From assembly GCF_002127325.2 (NCBI RefSeq), contig NC_035440.2, forward strand, positions 75,704,464 through 75,768,463: a stretch of DNA of 64,000 nucleotides, read 5' to 3'. The notes under the pieces are model-generated. The model saw only the letters and a list, made by a program, of their open reading frames with translations, had not been told where the DNA came from and made no database searches. Made by a program: the position numbers and the translations under genes. Below, piece by piece: positions 53,033 to 64,000 of this stretch; within the stretch, counting starts at the first letter, position 1, and each line of letters starts with the position of its first letter. The stretch is from Helianthus annuus (lineage: Eukaryota; Streptophyta; Magnoliopsida; Asterales; Asteraceae).

Positions 53033-54985
53033 CTATTTAAACAGATTCACCCAAGCCTAACGATCCTTGGGTGATTTCGAATTCTTGTTAAACAATGGTG
53101 GAAAGTTTGCATCATCCATTGTTAAATCAGAATTCTCAACTTTTGCCTCAACACATGGCTCTTCTGGCTTTACCACACCAGATTCATTGCCTGAATGTGG
53201 CTTGTCTGACTTTGATGAGTCAGATTCATCGCCGACATGTGGCTCCTTTGTTTCCAAAGAAACAGATTCATCGCCAGTAACTTTCTTCTTCTTCTTTCTC
53301 TCTTCTGTCCTCAGATTTGTATCTTATGAATTCATCTTGCTTGACTTTGCAGTCGAGGAAAGTGATTCATCAGAACTCTTATTTTTACCAACAGATGAAC
53401 CCGAGGACAAAATTTTCTCGAGATACTCTCTCGCCTTCTTCCTCTTTTTCCTCAGTCTGTCTTTCTGCCCCTGAGAAAGCTTCACTTTCTTTTCTAGAAC
53501 TTTAGGTTCTTGAACCTTCTGTTCTTTGGGCTTGACATTGACTGGTTTCTTTTTCATCTGCTTCTGAGATTCAGCTCTCGATCTTCTCATTGATCTCATT
53601 GAGCAATCTCTAGCAATGTGACCTATGATGTTACAGTTAAAGCATCTTCTCGTCTCAAAATTCCAACTCTGGCAGTTAACAGTAATGTGTCCTTGATAAC
53701 CGCACCGGTAACACACCCGGTTATCGTACCAATCACCATTGTCAGTCCAAATGCTCAAATCAAAGCATTGTTTGGCTTGGTGATAATCCTTTTTCCTGTT
53801 GATTGCTGGATTTGACTTTTGAGCACTGTGGTCCGACCTGCACCACACATTACCAACTTTTTGTGAGTTTTTGTTTTTAGATTTTTGTGATTTTGCATAA
53901 TGATTGGATGACTGAACTGATGAGCTTTTATTTTCATTTTGAAATTTTTTTGCATTTTTATTTTTTTGTTTCTGTTCTACAATCTTCTTAACAGGTTTTT
54001 GCTTTGAGCATTCACCTATTTCAGTAGATTGCAAAACAGTATTTTTGAATTTTTCTTTTAATTCTAAAAATATTTTTCTTTTCTCATTTTTCTCATTTTC
54101 ATCATCAGCTCCTTCATCACAATTCTCAACTTTGACATTGTCAAAGTTTGTGACATTGTCACTTATTAGAACAGAATTCATCGGTTCTGGACACACATAT
54201 GGTGCAGAAGTCACAAAACCTTTCAACTTATTTTCTAAATCAGCAATTTTATTCCGATCACTTTCAGCTTCTTTTTCAAGCTGAATGATTTTAGAATTTA
54301 TTGCAATTTGTTTTTCAAGATTATTTTTACCAAAAATATCTTTCTCATCTTCTAAAATCTTTATTTGACTTTGAAAATCTTTTTCAATTTTTACTTTTTC
54401 ATTTTCTAAATTTTTTATTTGAATTCTCAAATCATTTTCTGAATTTTTAAATTTTTTGTTTTCTAATGTCAAACTCTCTAAATCTCTCAAGAGTTTGGCG
54501 TTTTCAGATTTAAGATTTTCACAATTTAAGCACTTCTCGATCATCTTTACAGCTTCAGCCTTCTTCTCAACCTTAATAGCTGAAATTTCGTCAACTTGCT
54601 TCTCTACCACTTGAACATTTTCTTCAGATTTGACTTTTACTTCAACAGTTGCTGATTTCTGATTCTTTTCTCCTGAATCAGGCTTCAATTTTCTAATCTT
54701 TTGGAACTCAAGTTCTTGAGCTTGAATCTTCTCGACGAACGTGCTCAAATTGAATCCAAAATATCCCAAGCTATTTTTCCAAGCCGACAAATATGTACCC
54801 CACTCATCACGCGGTACAGCATTTGCCAACTTGTCAACCCACGTCTCATCCATTTTCCTAATGTTCAAACGCTCCATCTCTAAATATAACTTGACATACC
54901 TTTCGATCAACTCTTCAGTTGATTCTCCCTTGATACCCGTAAAACTATCAAATTTGTTCATTGCAATATAGATCTCAGAACTCAT
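53033..54985 (-). pseudogene. Truncated gag-like gene of element G
   Basis: The reading from 54985 starts inside the UBN2-like domain (NKFDSFTGIKGESTEELIER, then ETWVDKLANAVPRDEWGTYL). It passes a long Lys/Glu coiled coil and two CCHC knuckles (CYRCGYQGHITVNC and CFNCNIIGHIARDC, about 53720-53600). It continues through the basic RLRKKRKKAREYLEK and the acidic tail to AWVNLFK. In-frame stops at 53324-53326 and just before AWVNLFK inactivate it. The Met at 54985 may be created at the junction with the Athila LTR; the expected N-terminal part is missing. Confidence 0.82.
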
Positions 54986-55149
54986 GCTTTGGTAATGAAA
55001 AAAAATTCACAACAACAAATTTTCAAACAATACAAAATTTCACACAAACAAATGACTATCCGATTGAGTAGCAAAGATTAGGCAACAGTGGATCGAGTAG
55101 GAATTCGCTCAGGCAAGTATCCGATGCTTCACTAATCACCTCGGATCAC

Positions 55150-56962
55150 CTGCAAACAAACAATCAAACAAACGATCAGTTTTAAACGAACTGAATGCGT
55201 AAAAGTATATGATGTGCTGAAAATGGGTTAATTAAAACAACTAAAATTACCCTAATTCTAGACTCTCTAAGCTTTAAATTTATAAAACTAAGACTCGATC
55301 TAAACCCTAAACCACACAACCGGCAAGTGAACCGATCAATGTAGTAAAGCTAAAGCAAGTCCGAGTATCGAACCCACGAGACTCTACTGATTACGCTACG
55401 ACTCTATCTAGACTAAGACTGACACGACATACTAAATTGTTTATTAATTGGGGGGGGGGGTTTCCAAATATCCTAAATAAAATAATAAAATAATGCTAGA
55501 AGACTAGACACGAACTCGAACGAAGGTTTTGACCAGTGGTGATGAAGACTACCTAGGCTAGACGCAAGCTAAACTCAGAATGGATTTCTATTCGATAATT
55601 TTGTGGTGTGGAACCGGGATCTTTAAATGCTAAACCTATTAAGACACCACTAAGCCCCTCAAACACTCTCGAGGCGATTCTTGTGGCACTACCTAGGATG
55701 TTATGCCCACCGGGTTTCTAGATTTTCCTTTCAGTCCTCTAGTTTCTTGAAAGTGCCTATGTAAGACGCTCTACCTTGCCGCGCGAACGTCTAAAGCAAC
55801 TACGGGTTTTAATCTTGGTTTAATAGACAATGGAATGTTAAGGACTTATAACCAAACCGAGACCTATTAATACCCTCGAGCCTCACAGCGACGAGTTTAG
55901 CAGCACACTTGATTTTATTAAATTACCGAATATTGTTTCTAAGGTTACTTACGCGTTTTCACCCTAAAGGATTAATGACCTATTACGTGATATAGACACT
56001 CACCTAAATCAAGAACCCTAATATAACCCTATTTTGTGATAAAGACCGTCACCAAGGATTATATGCAACAAATACCAATAATAAGATAATCACAAGCACA
56101 CATACGCACCAAGTTAAATTCCCATAGCGTTTACAATACAAGAAAGATCCATAACCACGACAAAAATCAAATAAAAATCCAAACTTTATTATGCCATAGT
56201 CATTAACCTAGGTAGTTTACGGTTTTTAGCCGGAAAACATAATCAAGAACATCAACAAAATCATACTAAATTCTGAATTCATCATGCAACAAAATATAAA
56301 CGAACGAAAACAAAGAAACAGGAGGTTTAAACCCGTAATCTCTACTCCCGAGCGCTCCAAGATGTTACCCGATGATTCCAAGCAATACCGTAGCCTTCAA
56401 CAGCCTCCAAAAGTCACCTAAGAACTCCAAAATTCGTCTCCCCCTCGGCTGTTAACCTTTTTCAATCTTATAAGCTTCAAAACCCTAAATTTCCATGCAA
56501 GGAACCTTCTGTTGCCGACATAGGGTCTTCACGCGGCCCGCGTGACATATTCTGGTAAGTCTACGCGGCCCGCTTCACAAGCTCAAAACCGGAATCCCTT
56601 TTAATAACTCTCGCGGCCCGCGTAAAGGTATGGCCTAAGTTGATGCGGGCCGCCTGAACTTAAATGATTCTGAACTTTTCTTTTTAAGTTAACGCGGGGC
56701 GCGCATGGATGCTTGTAAGCTTACGCGGCCCGCCTGGAAGCTCTAGAACTGCATTTTCGCTTCGTTTCAGCTCCCGACTCCTCGGTTTCCGTTCCAGCCT
56801 TCCGCCTTTCCAGATTTTGACTCGTTTTCGCTCCTTTTGGCTGTAAAGACCTGGAAACACAATTAAATCAAAAGTATGTACAATCTATCTAAAACCGACA
56901 CTAAAAACGAATAACTAACGACTAAAACCGACGCGAATACCGATGTATTTTACAATACATCA
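55150..56962 (-). repeat. 3' LTR of the Athila element K
   Basis: On the minus strand it starts TGATGTATTGTAAAATACATC right after AAGTGTGGGGAT. It ends either at ...GTTTGCA (55150) or at ...CCAAAGCA (about 54985). Poly-G occurs at about 55450-55459. Six GCGGCCCGC-type motifs cluster at 56530-56740. No ORF. Confidence 0.65.
56530..56740. repeat. Cluster of GC-rich GCGGCCCGC motifs in LTR
   Basis: About six copies of GCGG(C/G)C(C/G)GC-like 9-mers in 210 bp of otherwise AT-rich LTR. The first sits in TCTTCACGCGGCCCGCGTGA. Confidence 0.85.
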
Positions 56963-58410
56963 AATATCCCCACACTTACTCTTTTTTCGTCCTCGAAAAA
57001 GAGTTATGCAAACGGAATCATAGTCAAGATAGTCGATCGGGCCAAAAGCTTATGTTCATTTATTAAAATCGAGACATGTGTTAGTTGCGATTGCAAGTAT
57101 TTCGATCCTCTTAAACCCAAACCCGGTTCCGAGCCCTTATCATGCATTTAGGTTCAAATATGGGTCAATCCACCTAGGGTCTCACACTAGAAATCGCATA
57201 CCCATCTAATCCCACCTCAAACTTATAGGACAAAGAGAACGATCATAGACCAATTCCCAAACGTTTTATATCAAAACCAAGAGAGTTTCCAATCAAACAA
57301 TTTTTTCTTTTTCTCCTTTTCCATTTTTTTCCTTTTTTTCCATTTTTTTTTCTCGTGAGTCTAGACGGTGCTTTCCCAAACCAAGAGGCAATCCGGCTGT
57401 AGAGTCGCTATCCCCAACCACAGACTACTTAGTTTCGGTACTTTTTATTATTTTTTTTTCTTTTTATTGCTTTGCACGGTCGATTTCACACACCCTAGCG
57501 GTAATCTTGCTGTAGAGTCGCTATCCCCAGCTCAGACTACATAGAAGTGGCTACTTTCATTCAGTTTCTAGCTCACTTTTATTCTATTTTTTTTTTCACA
57601 TGATCACAAACTCTAATGGTTTTAACTTATAACGGTGCCCCTTATGTTCTTTTTGGCGGTTTCAATTTCCCCACTTTTCCTAGATGAGAACCCACTAGTA
57701 AACCGACATTAGGTGTATTAAGATCAAAGGAACTCAAAACCGAACCGAGCCTACCCGCATATCCCAAACTAGACACAAGCACGATTAAATTATCTCATAT
57801 TATAATTATTTGAAACCGAACAAAAACTCGACTTTTCTATCATTTCCCGTTTTTATTTTGCAAACTTCTATTTTCAAAGGACATTTTCAATTTTTTAATT
57901 TTTTTGGATTTTTCAATTTTTTTAATTTTTTGTATTTTTTATAATTAAGACTCTACTAACTAGACACACTAAATACAAGTTCCCATCCCCACACTTGAAT
58001 ATTGCATTGTCCCTAATGCAAGGATGGAAACATGACTCCTAAAACCTAAAAACAAAATAAATAAATAAATAAATATACAAGTGTACAAGTGGAACGACTT
58101 AGCTGAATCATATGTGAGACTGTCAGTATGTCAGTCGATACAACACATGCCCTCCAATCCAAAACGCGCTCAGCAAACTGTACTAACTCGGACACGCGAA
58201 CGGAAGCGGCACCAAAATCAACCTAACACTCAAATCATACCAAACCAACATAATATATATCATCACAATATCAACAAGTCATCCAAGTATCAACCAACCC
58301 AAAACCCTACCAACCAATATATAATATCAGTACAGACCGAGATATGAGGATCAAAACAGCATAAAATAAAACAAAAGATATATAAGCTCCATAAGCACTG
58401 CTGCATATCC
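56963..58410 (-). other. 3' noncoding region of element K
   Basis: No ORF. It starts with the PPT (GTAAGTGTGGGGATATT on the minus strand). CTGTAGAGTCGCTATCCCCA occurs twice (57397 and 57510) in a diverged roughly 113-bp duplication. Homopolymer T tracts are frequent (57300-57600, 57840-57950). Confidence 0.6.
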
Positions 58411-59732
58411 TCACGTTCCTCCTGCTCCACCCTGCTGCCCCTCTGCAGGCTCCTCCTGCCCACCAGCTGCACCCTCCTGCTGTGGCTGCCAAGATGGTGG
58501 TGGATGCAAGTGGAAATGATCATAAATAACCTGTAAACCATACCGCATCTCCTGCCTCACCTGCTCCACTCTATCATACAAACCCTCCAATGTCAACGGC
58601 TCTGGCCACGGCTGCCTAATAGGGCGCTCACGTGCCGGCAGCTGATGCCTCTGCAGTGGCGCCCGAATACGCTGTGGAATCGCACCCTGCATCGCCTCTA
58701 CGGCGGCTGAACCTGGTGGAGGTGGCACCTGCTGCCCCTCAGTCATGGCCTTCCATGCCGGTGGCGTATCCAACGTCACTATCCTCGCCAACTGTAGACT
58801 CTTCAGCTCCATAAATGATGGAGTTGGTCCTGTACGCATCAAATCAGGCGGAAAATCAGCAAACACACCTAAATTTGCCGCCAACATCGTAACATACGGC
58901 GCACCATATAACCTCGCGTTTTTACCTCCCTTCTTCGGCCTTGCTAAAGACCACGCCAAAATACTCGCCAGATTCGCTGGCCTCCTCTCAACCATACACA
59001 TAAGACAGAACAAACTATGCTGGTTCACCTCATCCCCCTCATACCTACCAATCAATGTCGCCGCTAATATCTTATGTACAAACCTATAAAGCGGATCTCG
59101 AATATCAGATGCTACCATATTGTTCGAATATGGTGTGGTAGCAATAGTCGCCCAAAATCTCTGCAAATCCCCCGTCATCACACAAAACTCCTTTTCCTCC
59201 TTCACTGCCTGTCTCAACAAACCCCTGAACTTATCTGACTCAACCTCCTGACACGAATATAATCCAGTTGCCTCAGCGAATTGTGGCAGTGTCATATTGA
59301 AAATCCTCTTACCCAGCATAAACGAAACCAAATCCGGCTCATCAAAACCCCCTGGATGTCTATAATAAAACGTGGAATGAAACTCCAAGGTGAGCTGGTG
59401 ATACTGTGGCGCGTCACATTCTAATGCCATGCTAAACTTCGAACCCAACAACTGCTCTAACCTTTCAACCTGCCCCAGCTGTCTCACTAGATCCCAGTCA
59501 ATCCTTCGAAATTCTAACAGATTCAGCTTCTTAATTGTATCATACTTCATATACTCAGCCGACCCAAATGTAAGCCGTAATAATGGGCTATCCACCAACC
59601 TATCACTCTGACCGTGTGGAATTCGTCATCCCTATACGTGATCTCCCTAAGTACTGGAGCAACCGACTGCTCCTAAACTCTAGTACCGCGCCTCTTGCGC
59701 TTCACTCCTGAAGATGACCCCTCACCTGACAT
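58411..59732 (-). pseudogene. Athila extra ORF downstream of pol
   Basis: The likely start is at 59732 (MSGEGSSSGVKRKRRGTRV, with a basic KRKRR patch). A TAG soon follows, and a frameshift near 59600 joins the 395-codon frame 59598-58411. That frame has HSTFYYRHPGGFDEPD, MTLPQFAEATGLYS, LCMVERRPANLASILAWSLA and a Pro/Gln/Gly-rich end. I recognise the family as the Athila ORF1-type or plant-transposon protein. Its place after pol is where Athila elements have their third, env-position ORF, but no transmembrane segment or signal peptide is evident. Function is unknown. Confidence 0.65.
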
Positions 59733-61397
59733 CCTGTTCAAAACAAATCAATGGACATGCAAAACAGGTGAACAGTTAGTAAACAAAAGCTATTTTTGGT
59801 ATTTTTGAAGTTTTTTGATTTTTTTGGAATTTTTAAGAATTTTTCTGATTTTTTATTTTTTTATTTTTTTTAATAATATAATAATATACATTCGAACGAC
59901 GGCCGTATAGCATTTCGTTCATGGCCGTTGTTCGAAACAAGTGACGAATCGCAAATCGACTTGGAAACAAACCGAACTTCGCCCGAATGGAGATTGAGTA
60001 CGAGCAAAGCGGTTTAGTAGTCAAGCGATGCGATCAACAGACAAGACGACACTCACACGACTCAAAACCGACTCGAAACGCTCTAAACGACCCTAAATGA
60101 TGCAAAGCTCGACTTTCGACGCAAAAGACGACACTATGACCAACTAGACGCAAATTACAAAAAATTTACACTTTTACCCCCTCCCGGCACTTTGCTCGCC
60201 CTCGAGCAATCCCAAGTGCCGAGAAAATCATCACAAACTTCAATGTGGAAGCAACGGAAGCGGCGCGCGAGATTTTTGTGAGAAATATGGCCTTTATGTG
60301 AAAACCGCGCAAACGCTTCCCACACTCATTTTTAATAATGCCCAAAACATTTTCCGCGTCATATCCCATTTAAACCAAACAAACGCCCAAAAATTTAATA
60401 TCCGATCAAAACCTCCCCTCCCCTATTTCGAGTATTACCATCCCGTTCGCACATCGCTCAAATCATTCAAACCTCAAACCATACCGCACAGGTGCTGACT
60501 TTAAATTACTAACTACGGACTAGACTAATTTACTGACCTAAAACACAAACTGACCGACTGACCCGAACCATATACTGACACGAGACTCGACTAGAAATCT
60601 GGGCTACTGACATACGCGACTAACTAAGCACAGACTCGACTACAGCCACACGAGTAAAAGTAAGTTCAGGTTACATACCTTAAACGCGACAGTGACCGAG
60701 TGATGAAGGTGGTGGGTCGATGGTGATGGGGTGTAACAGTGGGTGGAGTGTAACAGTGGGTGGATGGTGCAGTCAATGAAATGGTGGTGTTTGGGGAAGT
60801 GGTGTAATCGGTGGATGAAGGTGGTGGTGGTGGTGGGTGGTATACTCGCCGGAATAAGTGCTGGTGGTGGGTATGTAATCGCCGGTGAGATGGGTGAAAG
60901 GACCTAGGGTTTGAACTATGACGAATTTGGGGGTTTTATGACTGCTGCCGACATACACACTTCACGCGGCCCGCGTAAGTTATAAGGGGAAGTTGAAGCG
61001 GGCCGCGAGCGCTTGTTTTTTTTCAAAATCTTTTAAGTCCAAGCGGGCCGCGTTAACTAGAAAGAAACTGTTACGCGGGCCGCTTGGACAGTTAATTACA
61101 GCAAAGTTGTTGACAGCAGCAGCAGTTTGCAGCAAAAATCATTTTTATGTATTCCCAAATTCCCCCTGCAACTATATCCTCGTTTTTACTGTTAAACGTA
61201 CCTGGGAGGCTGCTCGGTAGTCGACTTCGGCCACGTGAAGGATGATGTACCTGCAAAATACTCGACAAAACACAAAACGGAACACAAATACGACACATAC
61301 GATGAATGACGCAAAAACACATAAAACGCTAACTAAAGACACGACACGGACCATGACTCAATGTACAAACTCTACACTTGAGTTTTCACTCAAGAAC
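59733..61397 (-). other. Noncoding interval between Athila pol and the extra ORF
   Basis: No credible ORF. A GGTGGTGG-rich low-complexity stretch (60705-60870) and a second cluster of GCGGGCCGC motifs (60963-61086) stand out. The latter shares TGCCGACATA...TTCACGCGGCCCGCGT with the LTR. Confidence 0.65.
60963..61086. repeat. Second GCGGGCCGC motif cluster
   Basis: Four copies in about 120 bp, alternating orientation (ACGCGGCCCGCG, AGCGGGCCGCGA, AGCGGGCCGCGT, ACGCGGGCCGCT). The context at 60945-60980 resembles 56512-56545 in the LTR. Confidence 0.85.
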
Positions 61398-61949
61398 CTA
61401 CGTGGTGGTGCTAGGCGGGTCCGAAAGAGGAACGGTTTCCTCTTCAGCGGTGTCGATGGGACCCCCTATGTAGTGCTTCAACCTATGCCCATTCACCTTC
61501 CACGAATTCGAACTTGCTTCATCAAACAACTCGACGGTACCGTACGGGAAAACCTCCTTCACGACATACGGCCCGGACCATCTCGACTTCATTTTTCCGG
61601 CAATCAACTTCAACCTCGAATTAAACAAAAGCACTTGATCGCCCACTTTAAACTCCTTCAACTTCCGCAACCTTCTATCATGCAAAGTTTTCGACTTTTC
61701 CTTGATACTCCAAGAACGATCATACGCGGCGTCACGAAGCGCCTCCAACTCATGAATTTGGAAAAATCGTCTCCTAGCGGCCTCGGTCAAATCTAAATTC
61801 ACCGTTTTGAGCGCCCAAAGAGCCCGATGCTCTAACTCGACCGGTAAATGGCACGCTTTCCCATAAACGATCATAAACGGTGTCGTCCTAATGGCGTCTT
61901 GTAGGCGGTGCGGAAGGCCCATAACGCAACGTCCAACTTGTCGGACCAA
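61398..61949 (-). pseudogene. Athila integrase C-terminal end
   Basis: This frame takes over from the 705-codon pol frame after a one-base shift near 61890. It carries [21 protein letters not shown], the RRFFQIHELEALRDAAYDR helix and the GPYVVKEVFPYGTVEL fold typical of integrase C-termini. It ends at a genuine stop (DPPSTTT). The shift separates catalytic core and C-terminus, so the integrase is inactive unless the shift is programmed, for which I see no signal. Confidence 0.85.
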
Positions 61950-64000
61950 TCCTTCCGACTCTTACCTACCGTCTTCTCCAAAATCCTCTTCACTCCTCGA
62001 TTCGCGTTCTCCACTTGACCGCTTGTTTGCGGATGATATGCGGTAGACAAGCGGTGCGTAACTCCATATCTCTCCAACGCCTTCTCCATAACCGCATTGC
62101 AAAAATGCGTACCGCGATCACTAATAATCGCCCTAGGAGTACCAAATCGCGTAAACAACTTCTTCAAGAACCTCACCACCACTCGTGCGTCGTTTGTAGG
62201 CAAAGCTTGAGCTTCCACCCACTTCGAAACATAGTCTATCGCAACGAGGATGTATCGATTCCCACTCGAAGATGGAAATGGCCCCATGAAATCGATGCCC
62301 CAAACGTCAAAGACTTCCAACACTTGAATAGGATTCTGGGGCATCTCATCCTTGGATGAGATGTTGCCGGTCCGTTGGCATCGGTCACATTTTCTCACAA
62401 ACTCGGCCGCATCATCTACTACTGTCGGCCAATAGAAACCACAATCAAACACCTTCTGCGCAGTCACATGCGCACCATGGTGTCCTCCAGTCAATCCCTC
62501 ATGGACATGGCGAATAATGTCCCAGCCGTCCTCTCTACTCACACATCTCCTCAAAACTCGATCACCACCTATCCTGAAGAGATAGGGATCGTCCCAAATG
62601 TACTTCCGTGCATCATTCATAAGCTTCCTCCTCTGCTGACGATGCATACCCTCAATCACGAACCCGTTAGCCAAATAATTGGCTATATCGCTAAACCACG
62701 GTAAATCCACGGCCCCTGCCGTAACAGCATCAATAGACTCGTGAGGGAATCTGTATCCTATCGCCTCCTCACGAATCTCCTCTCTCTTCGGATCCTTTAA
62801 GCGGGACAAGTGGTCCGCCGCCACATTCTCTGCCCCTTTCTTATCCTTAATTTCAATATCGAACTCGGAGAGAAGCAGAATCCATCGTATAAGGCGCGGC
62901 TTCGCGTCCTTCTTCTGAAACAAGTAACGCAGAGCAGAATGATCAGTAAACACGTCGGTTTTCGAAAGAACGAGATATGACCGAAACTTGTCGAACGCGA
63001 ACACCACTGCTAACAACTCCTTCTCTGTGGTGGTGTAATTCTCCTGGGCATCATTCAAAGTTTTACTCGCGTAGTAAATCGGGTGAAAATGCTTCTCCCG
63101 TCTTTGCCCTAACACCGCACCAACTGCGTAGTCACTCGCGTCGCACATCAGCTCGAATGGTAAGCTCCAATCAAGTGACACGAGGATCGGTGCACTCACT
63201 AACTTCTCCTTCAGAAACTCAAACGATCGAAGGCACTCCTCGTCAAAGACGAAAGGAACGTCCTTCTCCAACAATCGCGTCATGGGGCGAGTGATTTTGG
63301 AAAAATCCCTAATAAAGCGCCTATAAAATCCCGCATGACCGAGAAAACTACGAACCGACTTGACACTAGTCGGCGGAGGGAGCTGGCTGATCGTGTCTAT
63401 ATTCGCCCTATCAACCTCAATACCAGCCCCCGAAATCTTGTGCCCTAGCACAATCCCCTCAGTCACCATGAAGTGACACTTCTCCCAATTCAGCATCAGC
63501 TTCGTCTCCACACATCTCTTCAACATCCTCTCAAGATTCATCAAACACTGATCGAAAGAACTACCGTACACTGAGAAATCGTCCATATAGACCTCCATCG
63601 AACTCTCGACCATATCCTGAAAGATCGCGATCATACAACGCTGGAATGTAGCAGGAGCGTTACATAGCCCAAATGGCATGCGTCGGTACGCGTATGTGCC
63701 GTATGGACATGTAAAAGTGGTTTTCTCCTGATCCTCTGGTGCAATAGGGATCTGGAAATAACCTGAAAACCCGTCGAGAAAGCAATAGAACTGCTGACCC
63801 GCGAGACGCTCAAGCATCTGATCAATGAATGGGAGCGGAAAATGATCCTTACGAGTGGCGTCATTTAACTTTCGATAGTCAATGCACACACGCCAACCCG
63901 TAACAGTACGAGACGAAATAAGCTCATTCTTCGAATTTAGAACAACCGTCATCCCCCCTTTCTTCGGGACGACCTGTGTGGGACTCACCCAAGCTGAATC
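61871..64000 (-). pseudogene. Athila pol: RT, RNase H, integrase
   Basis: The open frame is cut by the window edge, and the codon at 63988 is GTG and not a true start. [33 protein letters not shown], and catalytic YMDDFSVYG near residue 133. RNase [18 protein letters not shown] with [14 protein letters not shown]. Integrase zinc finger: [12 protein letters not shown] with CDRCQRTG. Core [20 protein letters not shown] and [11 protein letters not shown] copies the RNA and integrase inserts the cDNA. All catalytic motifs are present, and only the one-base shift at about 61890 breaks the frame. ORFs on the plus strand here are shadows. Confidence 0.93.

Larger units (their letters stand above)
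35499..54985 (-). mobile_element. Element G: gag-only SIRE-like LTR element, interrupted
   Basis: A minus-strand element of the same family as B. Its 3' LTR is at 35499-35892 (flank GAAAC), with PPT AAGGGGGAG at 35895-35903. The 3' noncoding region (35893-36690 and 52014-53032) is split by element D. The gag (53033-54985) is truncated near 55.0 kb by the Athila element, so its 5' LTR is outside the window. No pol is visible. The in-frame stops in gag make it a dead copy. Confidence 0.85.
54985..64000 (-). mobile_element. Element K: Athila-lineage Ty3/gypsy element, partial
   Basis: On the minus strand from the right edge: pol (64000 to 61398), a noncoding interval, an extra ORF (59732-58411), a 3' noncoding region, the PPT (about 56976-56966) and the 3' LTR (56962 to about 55150 or 54985). 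[17 protein letters not shown] is typical of Athila. It lies in G's gag in the same orientation. The 5' half, the second LTR and the TSD are outside the window, so the left LTR boundary is not fixed. Confidence 0.85.

Noticed and set aside
57397..57529. Functional repeat from the duplicated CTGTAGAGTCGCTATCCCCA
   Set aside because: Only two copies inside the Athila 3' noncoding region; most simply a local duplication.
61242..63294. Plus-strand ORFs opposite Athila pol
   Set aside because: They are antisense shadows of a clearly recognised pol on the minus strand.

Overview
The window is transposon-packed nuclear DNA from a flowering plant. The composition, the repeat families and the element ends (TGTCACACCCC... 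/ ...GGGTGTGACA) recall Asteraceae genomes such as sunflower, lettuce or their relatives; that assignment is from memory and was not searched. No intact host gene was found. Nearly everything is a nest of retrotransposons and DNA transposons, and target-site duplications (TSDs) allow the nest to be taken apart.

Left tower (1-23042): a minus-strand Ty3/gypsy element of the Tat lineage (gag, protease and RT decayed; PBS at 10591) enters from the left edge. Its pol is cut by a solo LTR (83-6893, TSD TATGC), which contains a second solo LTR (2751-6237). Its 5' LTR is cut by a plus-strand gag-only copia-type element B (11078-22870, TSD GCGGC). B contains a minus-strand gag-only relative C (15379-21045, TSD AGTAC), whose two LTRs look identical and whose 721-codon ORF is open.

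Middle (23043-35498): a possible CACTA terminus is followed by a scrambled mosaic (about 23.2-29.1 kb). The mosaic holds duplicated pieces of an ARGONAUTE PAZ-like coding sequence, six copies of a 32-42 bp palindrome, a decamer minisatellite and two tandem arrays (184 bp and 136 bp) that share a segment in opposite orientation. A probable minus-strand Helitron (29881-32950) follows, carrying a hAT-type MITE (30912-31498, TSD GTTCATAT), then a decayed PIF/Harbinger element (32975-35119).

Right tower (35499-64000): a minus-strand gag-only element G (left LTR 35499) is interrupted by gag-only element D (36691-52008, TSD GATCA). D is interrupted by a noncoding Tekay-like element E (43481-51236, TSD CGAAA), whose 3' LTR carries an ORF1-only PIF/Harbinger element (47210-49163, TSD TTA). 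G's gag is cut near 55.0 kb by a minus-strand Athila-lineage element that runs off the right edge (pol, an extra ORF and the 3' LTR are visible).

The most interesting points are: (1) four related gag-only, pol-less elements (B, C, D, G) that look derived from the Sirevirus/SIRE branch, three of which have an array of short GNNNCGCTCAT-like repeats in the leader and LTR, and all of which have a conserved 3' noncoding region with repeated motifs; (2) element E, which appears to have integrated with two U5-type ends; (3) the palindrome, inverted-array and ARGONAUTE-fragment mosaic.
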